Below, one piece after another: positions 1 to 9,971 of a DNA stretch of 64,000 nucleotides (its first letter is position 1; each line of letters begins with the position of its first letter). The stretch is from assembly GCF_003633755.1 (NCBI RefSeq), contig NZ_RBIL01000002.1:2356001-2420000 (forward strand), written 5' to 3'. Origin of the DNA: Solirubrobacter pauli. GTDB taxonomy: Bacteria; Actinomycetota; Thermoleophilia; Solirubrobacterales; Solirubrobacteraceae. The notes under the pieces are model-generated. The model did not search any database, had not been told where the DNA came from, and saw only the letters and a list, made by a program, of their open reading frames with translations. Made by a program: the position numbers and the translations under genes.

Positions 1-1190
1 CCGCCCTCGGACACGTGGAAGCGCTCCCGGTCCTTCTCCGGATCGACGCCGATCTGCACGCCCTCGCCGACGTAGACGCTCTTGTCGAGGATCGCCTTGC
101 GCACGACCGCGTTGCGCGCGATCTCGACGCCGTGCATGAGGATCGAGTCCTCCACCAGCGAGCAGGAGTGCAGGTGCGCGAGCGGCGAGAGGATCGAGCG
201 CCGCGCGGTGCCGCCGGACACGACCACGCCGGCGCAGACCATCGAGTCGACCGCCATGCCGCGGCGGTCGTCCTCGTCGAACACGAACTTCGCGGGCTGC
301 GTGATCCCGGGCCAGGTGTGGATCGGCCAGTCGTGGTTGTAGAGGTTGAAGATCGGGTGGACCGAGATGAGGTCCATGTGCGCGTCGTAGTAGGCGTCGA
401 GCGTGCCGACGTCGCGCCAGTAGCCGCGGTCGCGCTCGGTCGCGCCCGGCACCTCGTTGGTCGAGAAGTCGTACACCTGCGCGTCGCCCTGCGCGACGAG
501 CGCGGGGATGATGTTGCCGCCGATGTCGTGCTTGGACGTCTCGTCGTTGGCGTCCGCCGACACGGTGCTGATCAGCGCTTCGGTGGAGAAGATGTAGTTG
601 CCCATCGAGGCGAACACCTCGTTCGGCGAGTCCGGCAGCCCGACGGCGTCCTTGGGCTTCTCGCGGAAGCGGGCGATGTCACGTCCGTTCGGGGCCGTCT
701 CGATCACGCCGAACTGGTCGGCCTGCTCGATCGGCGCGCGCAGCGCCGCGACGGTCACGCCCTTGCCGCTGGCGATGTGCTGCTCGAGCATCTGCCGCGG
801 GTCCATGCGGTAGATGTGGTCGGCGCCGAACACGATGATGTGCTCGGGCTTCTCGTCGGCGATCAGGTTGTAGTTCTGGTAGATCGCGTCCGCGGAGCCG
901 ACGAACCAGCGCGGTCCGAGCCGCATCTGCGCGGGGACCGGCGTGACGTAGTTGCCCAGCAACGGCGACAGGCGCCACGTCGTCGTGATGTGCTGGTCGA
1001 GCGAGTGGCTCTTGTACTGCGTCAGCACGACGATCTGGTGGAAGTTCGCGTTGACGAGGTTCGAGAGCGCGAAGTCGATCAGGCGGTACTGGCCGCCGAA
1101 CGGCACCGCGGGCTTCGCGCGGTCGGCCGTGAGGGGCGCGAGCCGCTTGCCCTCGCCGCCCGCCAGGACCATGGTCAGAACTCTCGTCAT
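1..1190 (-). CDS. glgC: Glucose-1-phosphate adenylyltransferase (3' end off the window)
   Basis: ADP-glucose pyrophosphorylase makes ADP-glucose from glucose-1-phosphate and ATP, the committed step of bacterial glycogen synthesis in the cytoplasm. About 396 residues are visible. The N-terminus reads [15 protein letters not shown] followed by [10 protein letters not shown] and RLIDFALSN, the nucleotide-binding signature of GlgC. YFxA-type sugar-binding segments and the GADHIYRMD aspartate motif follow. The C-terminal beta-helix is cut by the window edge. The ATG overlaps the stop of the upstream phosphoglucomutase gene in an ATGA tetranucleotide, so the two are probably translationally coupled and deliver glucose-1-phosphate to GlgC. 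The family call is secure; allosteric type cannot be read from the sequence. Confidence 0.95.
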   Translation of the reverse strand, partial: MTRVLTMVLAGGEGKRLAPLTADRAKPAVPFGGQYRLIDFALSNLVNANFHQIVVLTQYKSHSLDQHITTTWRLSPLLGNYVTPVPAQMRLGPRWFVGSADAIYQNYNLIADEKPEHIIVFGADHIYRMDPRQMLEQHIASGKGVTVAALRAPIEQADQFGVIETAPNGRDIARFREKPKDAVGLPDSPNEVFASMGNYIFSTEALISTVSADANDETSKHDIGGNIIPALVAQGDAQVYDFSTNEVPGATERDRGYWRDVGTLDAYYDAHMDLISVHPIFNLYNHDWPIHTWPGITQPAKFVFDEDDRRGMAVDSMVCAGVVVSGGTARRSILSPLAHLHSCSLVEDSILMHGVEIARNAVVRKAILDKSVYVGEGVQIGVDPEKDRERFHVSEG

Positions 1191-2749
1191 CCGAGGATCC
1201 TCCGTGCCTCTTCGATGATCTGCTGCAAGTGCTCCTCGCCCTTCAGGCTCTCCGCGTACAGCTTGTAGATGTCCTCCGTACCCGACGGGCGGGCGGCGAA
1301 CCATCCGCTGTCGGTGACCACCTTCACGCCGCCGATCGGGGCGTCGTTGCCCGGAGCCTTCGTGAGGACCGCGGTGATCTCGTCGCCCGCGAGCGTCGTG
1401 GCCGTGATGTCGGACGGCTCGAGCGTGAGGAGCTTCTCCTTGCGCTCGGCGTCGATCGGCGAGTCCACGCGCTTGTAGGCCGGCGCGCCGTGGCGTGCGG
1501 TCAGCTCCTCGTAGTACGCCCCCGGGTCCTTGCCGGTCCGGGCGGTGATCTCCGCGGCCAGCAGCGCGAGCAGGATGCCGTCCTTGTCGGTCGACCACGG
1601 CGTGCCGTCCTTGCGCAGGAACGAGGCACCCGCGCTCTCCTCGCCGCCGAAGCCGAGCGTGCCGTCGATCAGGCCGTCGACGAACCACTTGAACCCGACC
1701 GGCACCTCGACGAGCGTGCGGCCGAGGTCCTTGGCGACGAGGTCGATCATCGTGCTCGACACGAGCGTCTTGCCGATGCCGACCTCCTGCTCCCACTCGC
1801 GCGCGCCGCCGAACAGGTAGTGGATGGCGACCGCGAGGTAGTGGTTCGGGTTCATCAGCCCCGACGTCGGCGTGACGATGCCGTGGCGGTCGGAGTCCGG
1901 GTCGCACGCGACGGCGACGTCGAACCGGTCGCGGTACTCGATCAGCCCGCTCATCACGTACGGGCTCGAGCAGTCCATCCGGATCTTGCCGTCGTGGTCG
2001 AGCGGGACGAAGCGGAAGGTCGGGTCGACCTCGTCGCTGACCACCTCGAGGTTCAAGTCGTGACGGTCGGCGATCGCCTTGAAGTAGGCGACCGACGCGC
2101 CGCCCAGCGGGTGGGCGCCGATGTGCACGTTCGCCTCGCGGATCGCGTCCAGGTCGATCACGTTGACCAGGTCGTCGACGTAGGCGGTCACGTAGTCGTG
2201 CGGCGTCGTCCGCGCCTCGGCCGTCGCGATGCTGCCCGCGTCGTCGAGCAGCTCGTTGGCGATCGCTTCGATCTGCTTGGTGATCTCGGTGCCGGCCGGC
2301 CCGCCGCTCGGCGGGTTGTACTTGTAGCCGCCGTCCTCGGGCGGGTTGTGCGAGGGCGTGAGCACGATGCCGTCGCTGCCGGGGTGCGTGAGGATCGCGT
2401 GGCTGAGCGCCGGCGTCGGCGTGTAGCCGTCGTCCGCGTCGACGCGGACGTCGAGGCCGTGCGCGCTGAACACGCTGACCGCGGTGTGGAACGCGGGCTC
2501 GGACAGCGCGTGCGTGTCCCGCGCGACGAACAGCGGGCCCGTGATGCCCTCCGCCTTGCGGTGGCGCGCGATCGCTTCGCTGATGGCCAGGACGTGGGCT
2601 TCGGTGAACGTGCCCTTGAGCGAGGTGCCTCGATGGCCGGACGTCCCGAATGCGACGGGGCCGGACGGTGGACGGTGATACGCGGCCTCCAGCTCGGCGA
2701 GATCGACGAGCTGCGAGGGGTCTGGACGGGTTCCGGCGGTGGGGCTCAC
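1187..2749 (-). CDS. pgm: Phosphoglucomutase (alpha-D-glucose phosphate-specific)
   Basis: Interconverts glucose-6-phosphate and glucose-1-phosphate. The 520-residue protein is close to the usual 540-550 of this subfamily. It shows the GTSGHRG substrate loop (about residues 35-41), the active-site phosphoserine Ser133 in [11 protein letters not shown], the metal-binding loop [10 protein letters not shown], the sugar-binding GGEESAGAS loop and a C-terminal [10 protein letters not shown] phosphate-binding loop. The start is GTG. It is the first gene of a leftward two-gene glycogen operon and ends inside the glgC start codon (ATGA). It is transcribed divergently from the acyltransferase gene, leaving a 38-nt shared upstream gap. 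Confidence 0.95.
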   Translation of the reverse strand: MSPTAGTRPDPSQLVDLAELEAAYHRPPSGPVAFGTSGHRGTSLKGTFTEAHVLAISEAIARHRKAEGITGPLFVARDTHALSEPAFHTAVSVFSAHGLDVRVDADDGYTPTPALSHAILTHPGSDGIVLTPSHNPPEDGGYKYNPPSGGPAGTEITKQIEAIANELLDDAGSIATAEARTTPHDYVTAYVDDLVNVIDLDAIREANVHIGAHPLGGASVAYFKAIADRHDLNLEVVSDEVDPTFRFVPLDHDGKIRMDCSSPYVMSGLIEYRDRFDVAVACDPDSDRHGIVTPTSGLMNPNHYLAVAIHYLFGGAREWEQEVGIGKTLVSSTMIDLVAKDLGRTLVEVPVGFKWFVDGLIDGTLGFGGEESAGASFLRKDGTPWSTDKDGILLALLAAEITARTGKDPGAYYEELTARHGAPAYKRVDSPIDAERKEKLLTLEPSDITATTLAGDEITAVLTKAPGNDAPIGGVKVVTDSGWFAARPSGTEDIYKLYAESLKGEEHLQQIIEEARRILG

Positions 2750-2787
2750 GCGGCGAACGATTACACGTGTGCCGCTAGGGTGCGCGC

Positions 2788-4209
2788 ATGCGGCAACTCA
2801 CCTCCCTCGACGCGCAGTTTCTCGCGCTGGAGAACGCTCGTCAGACGGGGCATGTGGGAAGCCTCGCCATGCTCGATCCGACGACCGCGCCGGAGGGTTC
2901 GTTCGGCTGCCGCGAGGTCACCCGGCTGATGTCCGAGCGCGGCCCGCAGCTGCCGCCGCTGCGCTGGCGGCTCGCGAACGTGCCGCTCGGGCTCGACCAC
3001 CCGTACTGGGTCGAGGAGGCTGAGATCGACCTCGGCTACCACGTGCGCGAGATGGCGCTCGCGTCCCCCGGGAACGACGCCCAGCTCGCCGACCAGGTGG
3101 CGCGGATCATGGCCCGGCCGCTCGACCGCGCGCGGCCGCTGTGGGAGCTGTACGTGATCGAGGGGCACGAGTCCGGGCTCGTGGCCGTGCTCACCAAGAT
3201 CCACCACGCGGTGATCGACGGGCTGAGCGGTGCGGAGATCATGGCGCTGCTGCTCGATCTCACACCGGAGGGCCGCGACGTGGAGCCGCCGGAGGAGGAC
3301 CTCGCCGACCCGTCGCCGACCGGTCTGCAGATGCTGGCACTCGGGCTCGCCGGCTTGCCGCGCTACCCGGTGCGGATGCTCAAGGCCGTGCCGAAGGCGT
3401 TGCCGAACCTCGACCAGACGGCGTTCGGCGTCTTCCCCGGCATGGGCACGCTCTCACGGGTGGCGGCGAAGCTCGTCCGCGACGGCGTCGACCGGCCGGA
3501 GCTGGTCGCGCCCAAGACGAAGTTCAGCGGCCGCATCTCGCCGCACCGGCGGTTCACGTTCGGGCAGCTCGAGCTCGAGGACGTCAAGGCGGCCAAGAAC
3601 AAGCACGGCACGACCGTCAACGACGTGGTGGTCAGCGTCTGCGCGGGCGCCGTGCGGCGCTGGTTGCTCGAGCACGAGGACCTGCCGGACGTGCCCCTGG
3701 TGGCGCAGGTGCCGGTCTCGGTCCGCACCGGCGACCAGTTCGGCACCTACGGCAACCGGATCCTGCTGATGGCCGCGCCGTTGTACACGGACGTCGAGGA
3801 CCCGGTCGAGCGGCTGATGAAGACGCACGAGGCGCTGCTGGACATGAAGGAGCGCCGCGGCGCGCTGCCGGCGATGCTGCTCCAGGACGCCAACAACTTC
3901 ATCCCGCCGGCGGTCTTCGCGCGCGCCGCGCGGCTGACGTTCGCGTTCTCCACCTCGCGGCCCGGCCGCAGCGCGTGGAACCTCGTCATCTCCAACGTGC
4001 CCGGCCCGCAGTTCCCGCTCTACATGGCCGGGGCGAAGCTCGTCGCCAACTACCCCGTGTCGGTCATCCTCGACGGCATGGGGCTCAACATCACGGTGAT
4101 GAGCTACATGGGCCACATGGACTTCGGGATCATCGCCGACCGCGACCAGATGCCCGACGTGGACGTGCTGCTGCCGTACCTGCGCGAGGAGCTGGAGCGG
4201 CTGCTGTGA
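2788..4209 (+). CDS. Wax ester synthase / diacylglycerol O-acyltransferase (WS/DGAT)
   Basis: Acyl-CoA-dependent acyltransferase that makes triacylglycerol or wax esters, typical of lipid-storing actinobacteria. The 473-residue length fits the family. The catalytic HHxxxDG motif is intact as HHAVIDG (His139-His140, Asp144-Gly145). The PLWE segment before it and the C-terminal [19 protein letters not shown] block that marks the WS/DGAT C-terminal domain are both present. It overlaps by 4 nt (GTGA) with the tryptophan dioxygenase gene downstream, an odd functional pairing that may simply reflect compact gene packing. Substrate preference (alcohol versus diacylglycerol) is not readable. Confidence 0.92.
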   Translation: MRQLTSLDAQFLALENARQTGHVGSLAMLDPTTAPEGSFGCREVTRLMSERGPQLPPLRWRLANVPLGLDHPYWVEEAEIDLGYHVREMALASPGNDAQLADQVARIMARPLDRARPLWELYVIEGHESGLVAVLTKIHHAVIDGLSGAEIMALLLDLTPEGRDVEPPEEDLADPSPTGLQMLALGLAGLPRYPVRMLKAVPKALPNLDQTAFGVFPGMGTLSRVAAKLVRDGVDRPELVAPKTKFSGRISPHRRFTFGQLELEDVKAAKNKHGTTVNDVVVSVCAGAVRRWLLEHEDLPDVPLVAQVPVSVRTGDQFGTYGNRILLMAAPLYTDVEDPVERLMKTHEALLDMKERRGALPAMLLQDANNFIPPAVFARAARLTFAFSTSRPGRSAWNLVISNVPGPQFPLYMAGAKLVANYPVSVILDGMGLNITVMSYMGHMDFGIIADRDQMPDVDVLLPYLREELERLL

Positions 4210-5060
4210 GCGCCGACGACAACCTGCGTGCCGTCGAGGCGGGCGTCACACGCGATCTGCGCGACCGGCAGACGTACGCCGGCTACCTGCACCTGGACCG
4301 GCTGCTGTCCGCGCAGCAGCCGCTGTCCGAGCCCGAGCACCACGACGAGCTGCTGTTCATCGTCCAGCACCAGACGAGCGAGCTCTGGATGCGGCTGATC
4401 ATCCACGAGCTGGACGCGGTGCTGAGCGCGTTGTCGATCGACGACCTCGGCCCCGCCCAGAAGGGCCTCGCCCGCGTCAAGCAGATCCAGCGCCAGCTGT
4501 TCGAGCAGTGGGGCGTGCTGGCGACGCTGACGCCGTCCGAGTACGTGAAGTTCCGCGGCGTGCTCGGCGACGCGTCCGGCTTCCAGTCCCTGCAGTACCG
4601 GATCATCGAGTTCCAGCTCGGCAACAAGAACCGCCAGATGCTCGACGTCTTCGCGCACTCGCCGGCCGACCAGGAGCGCCTGCGCCGCGTGCTGGAGGCG
4701 CCCTCGCTGTACGACGAGTTCCTGCGCCACCTCGCCCGTCGCGACTACCCCGTGCCGGCCGACCTGCTCGACCGCGACTTCAGCGAGCCGCACCGCCGCC
4801 GCGAGGACCTGATCCCGGTCTTCAAGGCCATCTACGACGCCCCCAAGCGCGACTGGGAGGCCTACGAGCTGTGCGAGGAGCTCGTCGACGTCGAGGAGAG
4901 CTTCCAGCTGTGGCGCTTCCGCCACATGAAGACCGTCCAGCGGATCATCGGCTACAAGCGCGGCACGGGCGGCTCGTCCGGCGTCGGCTTCCTGCGCGCC
5001 GCGCTCGACCTGACGTTCTTCCCGGAGCTGCTCGACGTGCGCACCGAGATCGGCGCCTAG
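4206..5060 (+). CDS. kynA: Tryptophan 2,3-dioxygenase
   Basis: Haem enzyme opening the indole ring of L-tryptophan to N-formylkynurenine, the first step of the kynurenine route. The 284 residues match bacterial TDO length. Visible signatures are YLHLDRLL, the [14 protein letters not shown] helix that carries the distal substrate-contacting His, [16 protein letters not shown], and the proximal haem-ligand region [22 protein letters not shown] near the C-terminus. The GTG start at 4206 is chosen because it gives the canonical N-terminus and overlaps the preceding stop (GTGA). Its own stop overlaps the convergent delta-60 gene. No kynurenine formamidase or kynureninase is visible nearby, although an anthranilate-degrading operon lies 4.5 kb away. 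Confidence 0.96.
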   Translation: MSADDNLRAVEAGVTRDLRDRQTYAGYLHLDRLLSAQQPLSEPEHHDELLFIVQHQTSELWMRLIIHELDAVLSALSIDDLGPAQKGLARVKQIQRQLFEQWGVLATLTPSEYVKFRGVLGDASGFQSLQYRIIEFQLGNKNRQMLDVFAHSPADQERLRRVLEAPSLYDEFLRHLARRDYPVPADLLDRDFSEPHRRREDLIPVFKAIYDAPKRDWEAYELCEELVDVEESFQLWRFRHMKTVQRIIGYKRGTGGSSGVGFLRAALDLTFFPELLDVRTEIGA

Positions 5061-6214
5061 CCCTTCAGCCGGGCGATCGCCGGGTACGGCTCGCCGAAGT
5101 CCTCGCGGATGGCCACGTCGTCGTTGTACGCCGTCCCGGCGACCAGGATCCGGTCACGCTGGTCGATCGCGACGTGGCTGACGGTCCAGCCGACGATCCG
5201 CTCGCCCGGGATCCAGCCCAGCCCGAAGAGCTTGCGTCCCCGATCCGCGAAGGTGCGGTCGACCTTCCCGCGGGCTTGCAGCCGCACGACGGCCGCCTTG
5301 AACCTGCCGTTGTCCTCATAGTGGGAACCGGCGAGCAACAACCGCCCGCGACGGTCACGGATGATGAGATCGGGGTCGACCCGGCCGTAGACGCTCGCGG
5401 CCGATGTCCGGCCACGCGTCCCGAAGCGCGTGTCGAGCCGGCCGCTGCTCCGCAGGCGCACGATGTATCCGACGCCATTGTTGGTCCCGGCCACGAGCAG
5501 CGTCTCGCCGGGTCCGGCTGCGAGCGTGTACCCGTGTTTGAACGTGGCGCTCACGAAGCCCGCGGCCGGCCGCCCGGCGGCGTCCAGCGCCGTGACCCGC
5601 TCGCCGTTGGTGGTGAACAGCCGGGAGTCAGGCGTCACCAAGACGCCGTTCGGAACGTCAGGGAGGACGACCCGACCGCCCGTGCCGTAGCTCGCGTCGA
5701 CGGCACCGCTCGCGAGGAAGCGCATCGCCCAGTGCTCGTAGCCGGTGCCGTCGCCGCGATCGCGGGAGCCGACCACGATCGCTCGGCCCGCCTTGTCGAC
5801 CCGGAGGTTGTGCGCGTACAGGCCCGCGGGCACCGTCACGGTCACCGACTGGCCGCCGCGCTTGCCCACCGTGAACTGCTGGTTCGACAGCCGCATCACC
5901 ACGTAGTCGCCCTGAAGCGCCGGCGCCCCGGTGGCCGGCCGCGGGATCGGGGTCTGCTCGGCGATCCGGCCGAGCGAGGTGAGCCGCACCCAGGACGGCG
6001 CGTAGGTGCCGTTGCGGCTCGCCGAGACGCTCAGGAGCGGCCGCAGGCCGTCAGGAAGCGTCAGCCCGGCGACGGACCCGCCCGTTCCGTACGGGTTCCA
6101 GGCAAAGCGTCCGGTCTTCGCGAACGTCTTGTCAAGGTCGCCCGGGCGGGCGTGGGCCGCCGGGGCGACAACGAGCATCAGGCCGGCCGTGGCCAGGAGA
6201 GCGATTCCCTTCAT
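5057..6214 (-). CDS. Secreted delta-60-repeat beta-propeller-like protein, paralogue 1
   Basis: 385 residues with a clear signal peptide ([22 protein letters not shown], cleavage after AHA) and then [15 protein letters not shown], the start motif of delta-60 repeats. Repeats of the form DxRGRxxxAG...GRVDxTFxxxGR recur about every 50-60 residues. The last is [16 protein letters not shown] with the ending [10 protein letters not shown]. Such proteins are predicted extracellular beta-propellers of unknown ligand. It is the third gene of a leftward tandem of three paralogues; the 49-nt gap to the previous one is short enough for co-transcription. Its last 4 nt overlap the convergent kynA stop. 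Function is not known. Confidence 0.85.
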   Translation of the reverse strand: MKGIALLATAGLMLVVAPAAHARPGDLDKTFAKTGRFAWNPYGTGGSVAGLTLPDGLRPLLSVSASRNGTYAPSWVRLTSLGRIAEQTPIPRPATGAPALQGDYVVMRLSNQQFTVGKRGGQSVTVTVPAGLYAHNLRVDKAGRAIVVGSRDRGDGTGYEHWAMRFLASGAVDASYGTGGRVVLPDVPNGVLVTPDSRLFTTNGERVTALDAAGRPAAGFVSATFKHGYTLAAGPGETLLVAGTNNGVGYIVRLRSSGRLDTRFGTRGRTSAASVYGRVDPDLIIRDRRGRLLLAGSHYEDNGRFKAAVVRLQARGKVDRTFADRGRKLFGLGWIPGERIVGWTVSHVAIDQRDRILVAGTAYNDDVAIREDFGEPYPAIARLKG

Positions 6215-6263
6215 GCTGATCGCAACGCTCGACGAGGCGACACGTTGCGGCGTTGCTGTCCAC

Positions 6264-7469
6264 TCAGCTCTTGAGACGGGCGATGCCCGGGTACGGCGTC
6301 CCGAGGTCCTCGCGGATCACGGCGTTGTCGTCGTAGACCGTGCCCGCGACCACGATCCGGCCGCGCCGGTCGATCGCCAGCTGCTTGACCTCGGACGCCA
6401 CGATCTCCTCGCCCTTGATCTCCCCGAGGCCGACGAACTTGCGGCCGCCGGTGGCGAACGAGCGGTCGACGGCGCCGCGGCCGCTCAGGCGGATCACCGT
6501 CGCCTGCCACGGCAGCTCGGTCTCGATCCGAGAGCCGCCGAGCACGATCCGGCCGCGTCGATCGCGGATGATCGACGCGACGTCGACCTGGGTGAGCGCC
6601 CGCGGGCTGCGCAGCACGCGTCGCCGGTCCCGCCGGCCGGTGAGCCAGCCGTCGCCGGAGAAGCGCCGATCGGCTCGCCCGTCGGCGTGCAGGCGGCCGA
6701 CCCACGCGTCGCGGAAGCGGTCCGGCCCGGCGACGAGCACCGTGTCGCCCGGCCCCTCCGCCAAGGCCGACACGGCCGGGAGGTTCACGTGCGGCACCCG
6801 GACCTTGCGCCGGTCCAGACGCCGTAGGACGCGTCCGCGCGCGTCGAGGCCGACGAGCCGCCGCCCGCCGCTGGCGTAGACCCGGCCGTCCCGGCACACG
6901 AGCGCGGCGTAGACCCGCGGCAGGTTCGCGCTGGTGAGCTTGACGACGCCGTTCTGCCCGTAGCGCTCGTCGCGGCGGCCGTCGGGCAGGAAGCGCTCGG
7001 CCAGCTTGGAGCTGATGATCGTGACGCGGCCGCGGCGGTCGACCCCGAACGCCTTCGGCGACTGCGCCGCGAGCGGTATCGCGCGCGAGTCGCCGATGCG
7101 CGTGAGCACCTGCGCCACGGCACCGGGGATGACGTCCGGCACGTCGGGCGTCAACGCGTACCCCTCGGCCAGGAGCGGCGGCTCGTAGGTCGCCTGCGGC
7201 GCGGCCGTCGTCGTCGCGAGCCGGCCGAGCCCGGTGAAGCGCAAGAGCGCCGGCTCGTAGTCCTGGCAACCGGCGAACACGCTCAGCAGCGGACGGACCC
7301 CGTCGACCAGCACCAGCGAGCGCGTCGACCCGCCGCAGCCCCAGGGCTCGACCGCGATCCGCCCGCCCTTGCCGAAGGTGCGGTCCAGGTCGCCCGGACG
7401 CGCGTGCGCCGGGCCGGCGGCGAGCAGCGCGAGGGCGAGCGTGATGCGTGCGACGCCGCGCGTGGTCAT
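6264..7469 (-). CDS. Secreted delta-60-repeat protein, paralogue 2
   Basis: 401 residues. The start at 7469 (MTTRGVARITLALALLAAGPAHA) gives a clean signal peptide and overlaps the stop of paralogue 3 in ATGA; a longer reading frame upstream is an artefact of high GC. After cleavage it begins RPGDLDRTFGKGGRIAVEPWGCGGS, parallel to its neighbours. It carries the same repeat pattern (DRRGRIVLGGS, GAVDRSFATGGRKF, DRRGRIVVAGTVYDDN) and ends PYPGIARLKS. Cysteines in the first repeat (WGCGG, AGCQ) are not shared with the others and might form a disulfide. The role is unknown; a cell-surface or secreted propeller is inferred. Confidence 0.85.
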   Translation of the reverse strand: MTTRGVARITLALALLAAGPAHARPGDLDRTFGKGGRIAVEPWGCGGSTRSLVLVDGVRPLLSVFAGCQDYEPALLRFTGLGRLATTTAAPQATYEPPLLAEGYALTPDVPDVIPGAVAQVLTRIGDSRAIPLAAQSPKAFGVDRRGRVTIISSKLAERFLPDGRRDERYGQNGVVKLTSANLPRVYAALVCRDGRVYASGGRRLVGLDARGRVLRRLDRRKVRVPHVNLPAVSALAEGPGDTVLVAGPDRFRDAWVGRLHADGRADRRFSGDGWLTGRRDRRRVLRSPRALTQVDVASIIRDRRGRIVLGGSRIETELPWQATVIRLSGRGAVDRSFATGGRKFVGLGEIKGEEIVASEVKQLAIDRRGRIVVAGTVYDDNAVIREDLGTPYPGIARLKS

Positions 7470-8608
7470 CCCTTGAGCCGGGCGATCGCCGGGTACGGGT
7501 CGCCGAGGTCCTCGCGCAGCGCGAACTGGTCGTTGTAGACGTTGCCGGCGAGCACGATCCGACCGCGGTCGTCGATCGCGACCTGCTCGATCCCCGAGGC
7601 GACGATCTTCACGCCCGGCACGCGCCCGAGCGTGAACCGCCGGTTCGCGAACGTGCGGTCCAGGCGCCCGTTCGCCGACAGCCGCAGGACGACCGAGCGC
7701 GCCGGCTCCTCCTCCTGGCCGAGCTGGGCACCCACGACCACGAGCCGACCGCGCCGGTCGCGCGCGACGTCCGCGATCTGCAGTTGCGCCTGCAGCTTGA
7801 GCCCGGAGACGTAGCCGCGTGTGCCGAAGCGCAGGTCCACCCGGCCGTCTCCTCGCAGCCGTCCGATCCAGGCGTCGCCGAGGTAGCGCCGCCCGGTCAC
7901 GAGCAGCGTGTTCCCGGGGCCCGCGTGCACCGTGTTGAGATCCGGCCACTTGAAGCCCGGCACGCGGACGCGCCGGGTCCCGAAGCGCCGGTCGCGCCGT
8001 CCGCGCGCGTCGAACGCGATGATCCTGCGGTTGTCCTGCATGTAGACACGACCGTCGCGGCGGATCAGCGCCGCCCAGAACCCCTTCGCCCGCGCGATGC
8101 CGTTCGTGCCGTACGTCCGGTCCGGCTCGCCGCTGGGCAGGAACCGCGCGACGCGGTCGGCGCCCGCGAGGATCGCCCGCCCCGCGCGGTCGACCGTGAA
8201 GCGCAGCGGTTCCTCGAAGCGGGGGGCGAACGTGAGCGTGACGGCGCTCGTGGACCCGATCCGCGCGAGCTGGAAATGCTTCGCGTCGAGCTGGGTGAGC
8301 GCGTACCCCGACGCGAACCGTGGCGCGTACGGCCGCGGCGGCAGCGCCGTCTTCTCCGCCAGCGCGCCGGCGGCGGTGAACCCGAGCAGTGTCGGCGCCC
8401 ACGTGCCGTCCCGGCTCGCGTGCACGCTCAGGAGCGGGCGGCGCCCGTCGAGCAGCGCCAGCGACTTGACGGTCCCGCCGCTCCCCCACGGGTCCAGCGC
8501 GAACCGCCCGCCCTGCGCGAACGTGCGGTCGAGCGCGCCCGGACGGGCATGCGCGGGCGCAGCGAGCAGCAGGAGGCTGGCGGCGGCCCCCACGGCGATG
8601 ACCTTCAT
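7466..8608 (-). CDS. Secreted delta-60-repeat protein, paralogue 3 (first in the tandem)
   Basis: 380 residues with signal peptide MKVIAVGAAASLLLLAAPAHA, then RPGALDRTFAQGGRFALDPWGSGGT. The repeat architecture and C-terminus ([27 protein letters not shown], the closing ARLKG conserved in all three) match the two downstream copies. It leads the tandem and is translationally coupled to paralogue 2. A strong hairpin (8624-8650) lies only 15 nt upstream of its start, so either it has a promoter inside that hairpin region or it is expressed by read-through from the cupredoxin gene. No function is assigned. Confidence 0.85.
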   Translation of the reverse strand: MKVIAVGAAASLLLLAAPAHARPGALDRTFAQGGRFALDPWGSGGTVKSLALLDGRRPLLSVHASRDGTWAPTLLGFTAAGALAEKTALPPRPYAPRFASGYALTQLDAKHFQLARIGSTSAVTLTFAPRFEEPLRFTVDRAGRAILAGADRVARFLPSGEPDRTYGTNGIARAKGFWAALIRRDGRVYMQDNRRIIAFDARGRRDRRFGTRRVRVPGFKWPDLNTVHAGPGNTLLVTGRRYLGDAWIGRLRGDGRVDLRFGTRGYVSGLKLQAQLQIADVARDRRGRLVVVGAQLGQEEEPARSVVLRLSANGRLDRTFANRRFTLGRVPGVKIVASGIEQVAIDDRGRIVLAGNVYNDQFALREDLGDPYPAIARLKG

Positions 8609-8623
8609 ACCGCTTGAAACGGG

Positions 8624-8650
8624 GGACCCGCGCAGTGGTTGCGCGGGTCC
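8624..8650 (-). terminator. Hairpin between cupredoxin and delta-60 genes
   Basis: Perfect 11-bp inverted repeat (8624-8634 and 8640-8650, arm GGACCCGCGCA) with a 5-nt loop, placed 12 nt after the cupredoxin stop and 15 nt before the next start. It has the position of an intrinsic terminator, but there is no long U-tract, so partial read-through or attenuation is possible. Confidence 0.6.
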
Positions 8651-8661
8651 TCAGCGTTTCC

Positions 8662-9546
8662 CTACTTGAGCGTGACCTTGCGCGTCGCCGTGACGGTGCC
8701 CGCCTTCAGCGTCGCGGTCGCCGCGACCGAGCCCTTGTGCTTCTTGAGCGCCTTCTTGACCGCCGCGGACGGCTTGACGGTGACCGAGAACGTACCCGCC
8801 GTGCACTTGCCGGTGCCCGTGCCGAGGGTCGTCCCCTTGAGCTTGAGCTTCTTCGCCACCGCCTTGGTGACGCTGAGCGTGACCTTGCCCGAGCTGATCG
8901 ACGCGCACGGGCCGGTGAGCTTCAGACCGCTCTTGGCGAACGTGGCGACCTTCGGCTTCGACGGCGCGTTCAGCGCCGCGGACGGCGCGGGCGTCGGCGC
9001 CGGCGTGGCCGCCGGCGTCGGCTGCGGCGACGCGGTCGCCTGCGGGACGACGGTCTCGACAGGCGTGGCCGTCGGCGTAGGCACGTCCGGCGCCTTCTCG
9101 ACGATCACGGTGCCGGTCATCCCGGGCGAGTTCTGAGTCGGCGGGTGTGCCTGGCAGAAGAACGTGTACGTACCGGGCTCGGAGAAGGTGCAGGACCCAT
9201 CCCAGCCCGGGGGCTGGGAGAAGTTCGGAAGCGGAGCCGTCCTGTCGGGGTCGATCGCGACCCCGGCCGTCTGCACGCAGTCCGTTGGCTGGGCGCCCTG
9301 GAACTGGACGTTGTGCACGGAGCTGCCCGCCGGGTACGCGAAGCGCACCTGCTCGCCGGCCTTGATCGTAACGCTGGAATCGGCGTCGCTGCCCTGCGAC
9401 GCGTCCTGGAACCAGTTCTTGGCGGGCGAGTCGTGCGCTTCGATGGTCGCGGTGGGCGCCGCGGGGCTCGAAGCGAACGCGGGCACCGCGATCACCGCCG
9501 TGAGCCCGCACGCGATCAGCGTCAGGCTCTTCCTTCTCAACTGCAA
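8662..9546 (-). CDS. Secreted plastocyanin/azurin-like blue copper protein
   Basis: 294 residues, exported (signal peptide ending VPAFASS). Residues about 30-150 form a cupredoxin domain. The type 1 copper ligands can be read in order: His in SSVHNVQF, then Cys, His and Met in YTFFCQAHPPTQNSPGM. A Pro/Thr/Ala-rich linker (about residues 155-195, repeated TPTATP/PAPTPAP) leads to a C-terminal Ig-like domain rich in Lys/Thr (KVTLSVTKAVAKKLKLKG...). A cell-wall-associated electron carrier or copper sink is inferred. The redox partner is unknown; no oxidase lies adjacent. Confidence 0.85.
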   Translation of the reverse strand: MQLRRKSLTLIACGLTAVIAVPAFASSPAAPTATIEAHDSPAKNWFQDASQGSDADSSVTIKAGEQVRFAYPAGSSVHNVQFQGAQPTDCVQTAGVAIDPDRTAPLPNFSQPPGWDGSCTFSEPGTYTFFCQAHPPTQNSPGMTGTVIVEKAPDVPTPTATPVETVVPQATASPQPTPAATPAPTPAPSAALNAPSKPKVATFAKSGLKLTGPCASISSGKVTLSVTKAVAKKLKLKGTTLGTGTGKCTAGTFSVTVKPSAAVKKALKKHKGSVAATATLKAGTVTATRKVTLK

Positions 9547-9584
9547 GACGTCTTCCCCTCCTCAGACCAGACCGGGCGACGACG

Positions 9585-9971
9585 TTACACGACGGCGGTC
9601 GCCTCGATCTCGATTTTGGCGCGGGACTCGACCAACGCGCTGACCTCGACTACCGACATGGCGGGGAAGTGGCGGCCCATGACGGCGCGGTAGGCCTCGC
9701 CGACCTGGCGGAGCGAGCTCAGGTATTCGTCACGGCTGGTGACGAACCAGGTCAGGCGCACCACGTGCTCGGGCCCGGCGTCCGCCTCGGCCAGCACCGC
9801 GACGACGTTGCGCAGCGCCTGCTCGAGTTGCGGTGCGAGCTCGTCGGAGACGAACGCGCCGGTCTCGTCCCAGCCGATCTGACCGGCGACGAACACGAGC
9901 CGACCGGACGCCTCGATGCCGTTCGCGTAGCCGCGGGGCGCGGGCCAGCCCGGTGGTTGCAGGCGCCTCAT
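9585..9971 (-). CDS. RidA/YjgF-family enamine/imine deaminase
   Basis: 128 residues, the normal RidA size. The pattern is typical: GYANGIEASGRLVFVAGQIGWDE, QLEQALRNVVAVLAEADAGPEHVVRLTWFV, YRAVMGRHFPAMSVVEVSALVESRAKIEIEATAVV. RidA proteins hydrolyse reactive enamines/imines, releasing ammonia. The start at 9971 overlaps the ligase stop (ATGA). As last gene of a six-gene 2-aminobenzoate-type operon it is well placed to remove the amino group from a ring-reduced 2-amino-enoyl-CoA intermediate. That specific role is inferred from context. The catalytic Arg of RidA is represented by ESRAKIEIE. Confidence 0.88.
   Translation of the reverse strand: MRRLQPPGWPAPRGYANGIEASGRLVFVAGQIGWDETGAFVSDELAPQLEQALRNVVAVLAEADAGPEHVVRLTWFVTSRDEYLSSLRQVGEAYRAVMGRHFPAMSVVEVSALVESRAKIEIEATAVV

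Noticed and set aside
15-2929. Long plus-strand frames opposite glgC and pgm
   Set aside because: They are Val/Arg/Asp-rich antisense shadows of well-conserved genes.
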